From Larix sibirica (Eukaryota > Streptophyta > Pinopsida > Pinales > Pinaceae): a stretch of 10,070 bases of DNA. The translations under genes and the position numbers were made by a program. Position 1 is the stretch's first letter. Each line of letters opens with the position of its first letter. Location of the stretch: the NCBI GenBank assembly GCA_004151065.3, contig NWUY0304441265.1:7280-17349 (forward strand), in the 5' to 3' direction. This document shows positions 7,772 through 10,070 of the stretch, piece by piece. Below the pieces are notes generated by a model, which worked only from the letters and a program-made list of their open reading frames with translations, did not search any database and was not told where the DNA came from.

Positions 7772-7803
7772 CACTTTAATACCAATGTTAGGAAATGCAA
7801 GAT
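7717..7803. repeat. Short direct repeat, 65 bp apart
   Basis: CAATGATAGGAAATGCAA (about 7718-7735) recurs as CAATGTTAGGAAATGCAA (about 7783-7800), differing at one base. The second copy spans the proposed LTR edge at 7786. The first may be a partial duplicate of that edge, pointing to local duplication or template switching in the element. Confidence 0.6.
7772..7792 (-). mobile_element. LTR end plus primer-binding site, minus strand
   Basis: On the minus strand the sequence reads CCTAACA, one T, then TGGTATTAAAGTG. Plant LTR retrotransposons primed by initiator methionine tRNA carry TGGTATCAGAGC shortly after an LTR ending in CA. The copy here differs by C-to-T and G-to-A changes only, the pattern left by deamination of methylated cytosines. 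The LTR would occupy higher coordinates from 7786. A candidate outer edge is CACTAACA ending at 8382, giving an LTR near 600 bp with TGTTAG/CTAACA ends, but no second LTR or target-site duplication was found. Confidence 0.4.
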
Positions 7804-8045
7804 CCAAAATGGAAACTAAACTCCCTTTTTATAAATATACAAAAAATGACATACAATGAATATCATGAGGGACCAAAAGTCATCATCCTCACATAGACCT
7901 AAAAATACTATCCATAACTTTGGAAAATAACATCCTAAAATTACTTCAAAAACTAATTAAGTGTTTATCTATTAACATAATTGTTTTTCTAATGTCTTAT
8001 TATTATTTACAATGATATAAACATTCTTGGATCATGATGGATGAC
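7804..8045. other. Possible LTR interior, nothing else seen
   Basis: The sequence is A/T-rich with stops in every frame. If the LTR edge at 7786 is correct, this stretch is inside that LTR. I found no clear TATA box or polyadenylation signal that would settle its orientation. Confidence 0.25.
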
Positions 8046-8207
8046 ACCTTCTACAAGGTTGAGTTGTAGGTTTATTCATTATCTTCAAAATTCTTGTATA
8101 CATCAATTAGGCTTCTTTATAGTTATACCTTCTACAAGATTGGGTTATAGGCTTATTCTTTGTCTTCAAAATTCTTTTATACATCAATTAGGCTTCTTTA
8201 TAGTTGT
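8046..8207. repeat. Tandem duplication, 81-bp unit, two copies
   Basis: Copy one starts ACCTTCTACAAGGTTGAG at 8046 and copy two ACCTTCTACAAGATTGGG at 8127. Both contain CTTCAAAATTCTT and end with ACATCAATTAGGCTTCTTTA followed by TAGTT. About ten differences over 81 positions are visible, several of them C/T or G/A transitions, so the duplication is moderately old. It lies inside the proposed minus-strand LTR (7786 to about 8382), where tandem subrepeats are common. Confidence 0.9.
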
Positions 8208-8236
8208 TGGTTGTTTGTAAAAATTGTTGATAACAA

Positions 8237-8400
8237 TTTAAACAAGTTCACTTTCATCAACACAAACAACTTACTTATCAAGGGAACTTTCATCACATTC
8301 ATTCTCACTAACATCAATAACTTGATTATAAACAAAACATTCATCTACTTCATCTTCACCAACATCAATAAAAACACTAACATTTTCTATCAATAATCCA
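8237..8400. repeat. Degenerate repeat with about 51-bp period
   Basis: ACTTTCATCACATTCATTCT and the following CACTAACATCAATAA recur 51 bases later as ACATTCATCTACTTCATCTT and CACCAACATCAATAA. A more worn copy, CACTTTCATCAACACAAAC, lies upstream. The period is a multiple of three and keeps a plus-strand frame open with an Asn/Ile/Phe-rich peptide repeat (TFI.FI.TNIN). The composition is that of the A/T-rich repeat itself and I do not call it a gene. Confidence 0.65.
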
Positions 8401-9060
8401 TAAATTAATAATTTTTAATGTTTGTTTTTCACTTAACCCACTTGAACCAACCGGCCTACTTAAGATTTAGAATCATTTCTTACCTCACACACATCTTTCT
8501 CTCCATTACCGTTCACTAACTATTTATTAGTCACGTTGTAATGATTCCCTTAAGTAAACGCCATATGCTTTGATATTCTTTAAAAGGAAGATTTGGTTTC
8601 AAGAAATGAATACAGTTGAAATGGTTCTTTCTTTTCGGTTCTTCATGGCCACAAAGCATTGGTTGAAGATATTGAAATGAGATGTTATATCTTCAATAAA
8701 GTGATTTGATTTAAAAATAGTAATAATTATAGTGGGACCACACATTAGTTGACAACGGTATAATGTGCAGTCTTTTCAATAAAGTGATGCTTTCTTATTG
8801 TTTTTTTCGTTACCTAGAAAAATCTACACCCATTATCCAAATGGAATACAAACGCCCCCGTTGATATGAGCACAAGATTGTTAGGAGAGTTTCAACTTTT
8901 GATCGAGATATGCAAGTGGAAGTGGACTATGTACATGTCGCCTCCAAATGCCCACAAACTCCGCATAAATAAAGAAAAACACTTTTGAATGTAAACTTCT
9001 CATTTCAATAACAATTTCCAAATAGTTAATGACCATTTTCTATTTTAAATATGGAAAATC
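8401..9060. other. No gene seen; CpG-richer unique-looking DNA on the right
   Basis: No protein or RNA gene was recognised. TTCAATAAAGTGAT occurs at 8692-8705 and again at 8775-8788, a 14-base direct repeat. From about 8815 the texture changes: CpG dinucleotides become more frequent (AACGCCCCCGTTG near 8850, GATCGAG, ATGTCGCC, CTCCGCAT). A TATA-like CATAAATAAAG lies at about 8963-8973. This could be the edge of a low-copy region or promoter, but no transcript evidence can be drawn from sequence alone. Confidence 0.3.
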
Positions 9061-9250
9061 AGATTTGCTTGTTCACTTTCTTGTTTTTTTTCTAATTGCC
9101 AATAATAGTTTTTTTGTTTTAAATATGAAAATTTTGTAATATATTATTGGTTTTTTTAAATCTATTTTTTTGGTTTTTATTAAATATTTTTAATTTCATA
9201 TGAATTTTCCTAGTTTTCTTGTTTTTTTATTCATTTTTTTATTGCTAATT
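9061..9250. other. T-rich tract
   Basis: The plus strand is dominated by runs of six to eight T separated by short A/T words. A strongly T-rich stretch just before a candidate acceptor is typical of plant introns, so this may be intron sequence of the exon-like region that follows. It may also be simple low-complexity DNA. Confidence 0.5.
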
Positions 9251-9281
9251 CTATGTCACTAACAATTTCCACTTTTGTTAG

Positions 9282-9539
9282 ATTCCTTTCCAAATTGGAA
9301 ATGGGAAGTTTATGTTTTTTTCTTCATTCTTTTCCATGATTGGAAATAGGAAGCTAGTTTCCAATCAAGTACTTCCTAAATCAATTACAATTCCTTTAAC
9401 ATTTAGCGTTCTTAATCCTATGCTACCTGGTACTTTGCTCCACGGGATATTCACAGTAAATGGGACAGGACGAGATGACTACACGGGGAAAACAATCGTT
9501 CTCACTTTGGCACTTGGTAATGACTACAAACTTTCAAAT
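9282..9539 (+). CDS. Possible internal exon of an unidentified gene
   Basis: The frame containing the ATG at 9312 is stop-free to 9596, but the likely coding part ends at a strong plant donor, AAT|GTAAGG (9539/9540), in phase 0. Candidate acceptors are TTTTGTTAG (ending 9281, preceded by a branch-point-like CACTAAC at about 9257-9263), AAATAG (ending 9349) and GCTAG (ending 9357). The peptide from about 9358 includes TIPLTFSVLNP, LPGTLLHGIFTVNGTGRDDY and TGKTIVLTLALGNDYKLSN. This alternates hydrophobic and polar residues and suggests beta strands. CpG is retained (five in about 110 bases, 9405-9500), unlike the repeat relics to the left. I cannot name the product. It could also be a pseudogene piece or chance. 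Confidence 0.4.
9337..9367. repeat. Hairpin, 10-bp stem and 11-base loop
   Basis: TGATTGGAAA (9337-9346) pairs exactly with TTTCCAATCA (9358-9367). Just upstream, TTTCCAAATTGGAAA (9287-9301) is itself a palindrome with 7-bp arms, and its arms could also pair with those of this hairpin. The cluster lies at the left side of the exon-like region and overlaps two of its candidate acceptors. Confidence 0.8.
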
Positions 9540-9596
9540 GTAAGGTCATATAATTTTTTGGTTATTCATTCGCAAATTCTCTGCAGATTTCGATGA

Positions 9597-10070
9597 ATCA
9601 TTCGACACGTCTCCTTGTTGTTAATATTGGGTGTATTAAAATTCGAAGAAAGATATGATATGAAAACCCAAGGGAATCAACAGATAGAACTGGGAAAGAG
9701 GTATTAAGCCTTTTATCGTGAAAGCTCTGTTGGATTAAAAGTCAGAAGATATTAATGAAGCTTGCTTCCATATTATTTTAATTTTAATAGAATTGCATTG
9801 TGTTTTTTGTTTCTTGTGTGTTCTCTTGAGGTCATTCTTGGTACAATGAGCTCTTCCCCATTTAATTTCTACTATATATATTCCAATTCACATATGACGC
9901 ATATTCTGTTATAAACATTGTATTTATCATTATTTCCCCTTTATTTAAGACAATTTATGTTTTGTTTATATGTTGTTGATACACTACCAATTATATTCTA
10001 TGTTATTTCACTTTCGTCATCTCCAAGATTTTGCATCAATTGAGAGTTATGGTTCACCTTTGTCTCAATT
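9597..10070. other. No gene seen at the right end
   Basis: All frames carry stops. CTCTGCAG (ending 9586) resembles an acceptor, but pairing it with the donor at 9540 gives an intron of only 47 bases, shorter than plant introns normally are. The remainder is A/T-rich and could be intron or intergenic DNA. A continuing exon may lie beyond the window. Confidence 0.35.

Noticed and set aside
2258-7796. One single element bounded by the LTR-like edges at 2465 (TGTTAGGA) and 7786 (TCCTAACA), both minus strand
   Set aside because: The terminal bases match, but sequence inside the two candidate LTRs shows no similarity by eye, so they more likely belong to different elements.
8160-8396. 78-codon open frame
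   Set aside because: It spans the end of the 81-bp duplication and the 51-bp repeat, and its Asn/Ile/Phe-rich peptide reflects repeat composition.
9540-9586. Intron between donor GTAAGG and acceptor CTGCAG
   Set aside because: At 47 bases it is shorter than plant introns normally are, and the sequence after it soon meets a stop.

Overview
The window looks like nuclear DNA of a seed plant, most likely a large-genome gymnosperm such as a conifer. That placement is an inference from style: strongly A/T-rich sequence, few CpG dinucleotides, relics of plant LTR retrotransposons peppered with stops and frameshifts, several minisatellite-like repeats, and no intact long reading frame on either strand. 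I see no bacterial operon, ribosomal RNA gene, tRNA gene or CRISPR array. Nothing in the first 9 kb looks like a working protein-coding gene.

Layout. Positions 182-2140 (+) hold the decayed copy of one long unknown protein (about 650 codons). It can be followed by eye through seven frame changes and many stops. Positions 2141-3228 are A/T-rich with a near-perfect palindrome and an LTR-edge-like motif. Positions 3229-4096 (-) are a decayed Ty3/Gypsy gag end and protease: a zinc knuckle, then the NKLFH strand, a mutated active-site triad, and an LVQ.LGL....P..Y.LGW-like tail. Positions 4225-4825 are a minisatellite with a 27-bp unit. Next come a 31-bp tandem repeat (4936-5010) and two adjacent hairpins (5066-5112). 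Positions 5121-5760 have nothing recognisable. Positions 5773-6312 (+) hold a second decayed reading frame of unknown family, ending in a heptad-patterned helix and interrupted by a 37-bp tandem repeat. Positions 6313-7771 are degraded repeat-like DNA. A likely LTR end plus primer-binding site on the minus strand lies at 7772-7792, followed by an 81-bp tandem duplication and a 51-bp-period repeat (8046-8400).

The right end (about 8820-9600) has a different texture. It keeps more CpG, and it contains a stop-free, exon-like stretch (9282-9539) with a plausible branch point, acceptor and donor. This is the only place where a single-copy gene might begin to show, and I cannot name its product.

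No genes here can be shown to work together. The window is best read as layered transposon debris, with one possible exon near its right edge. The two unknown decayed frames are the most promising leads for an undescribed repeat family.
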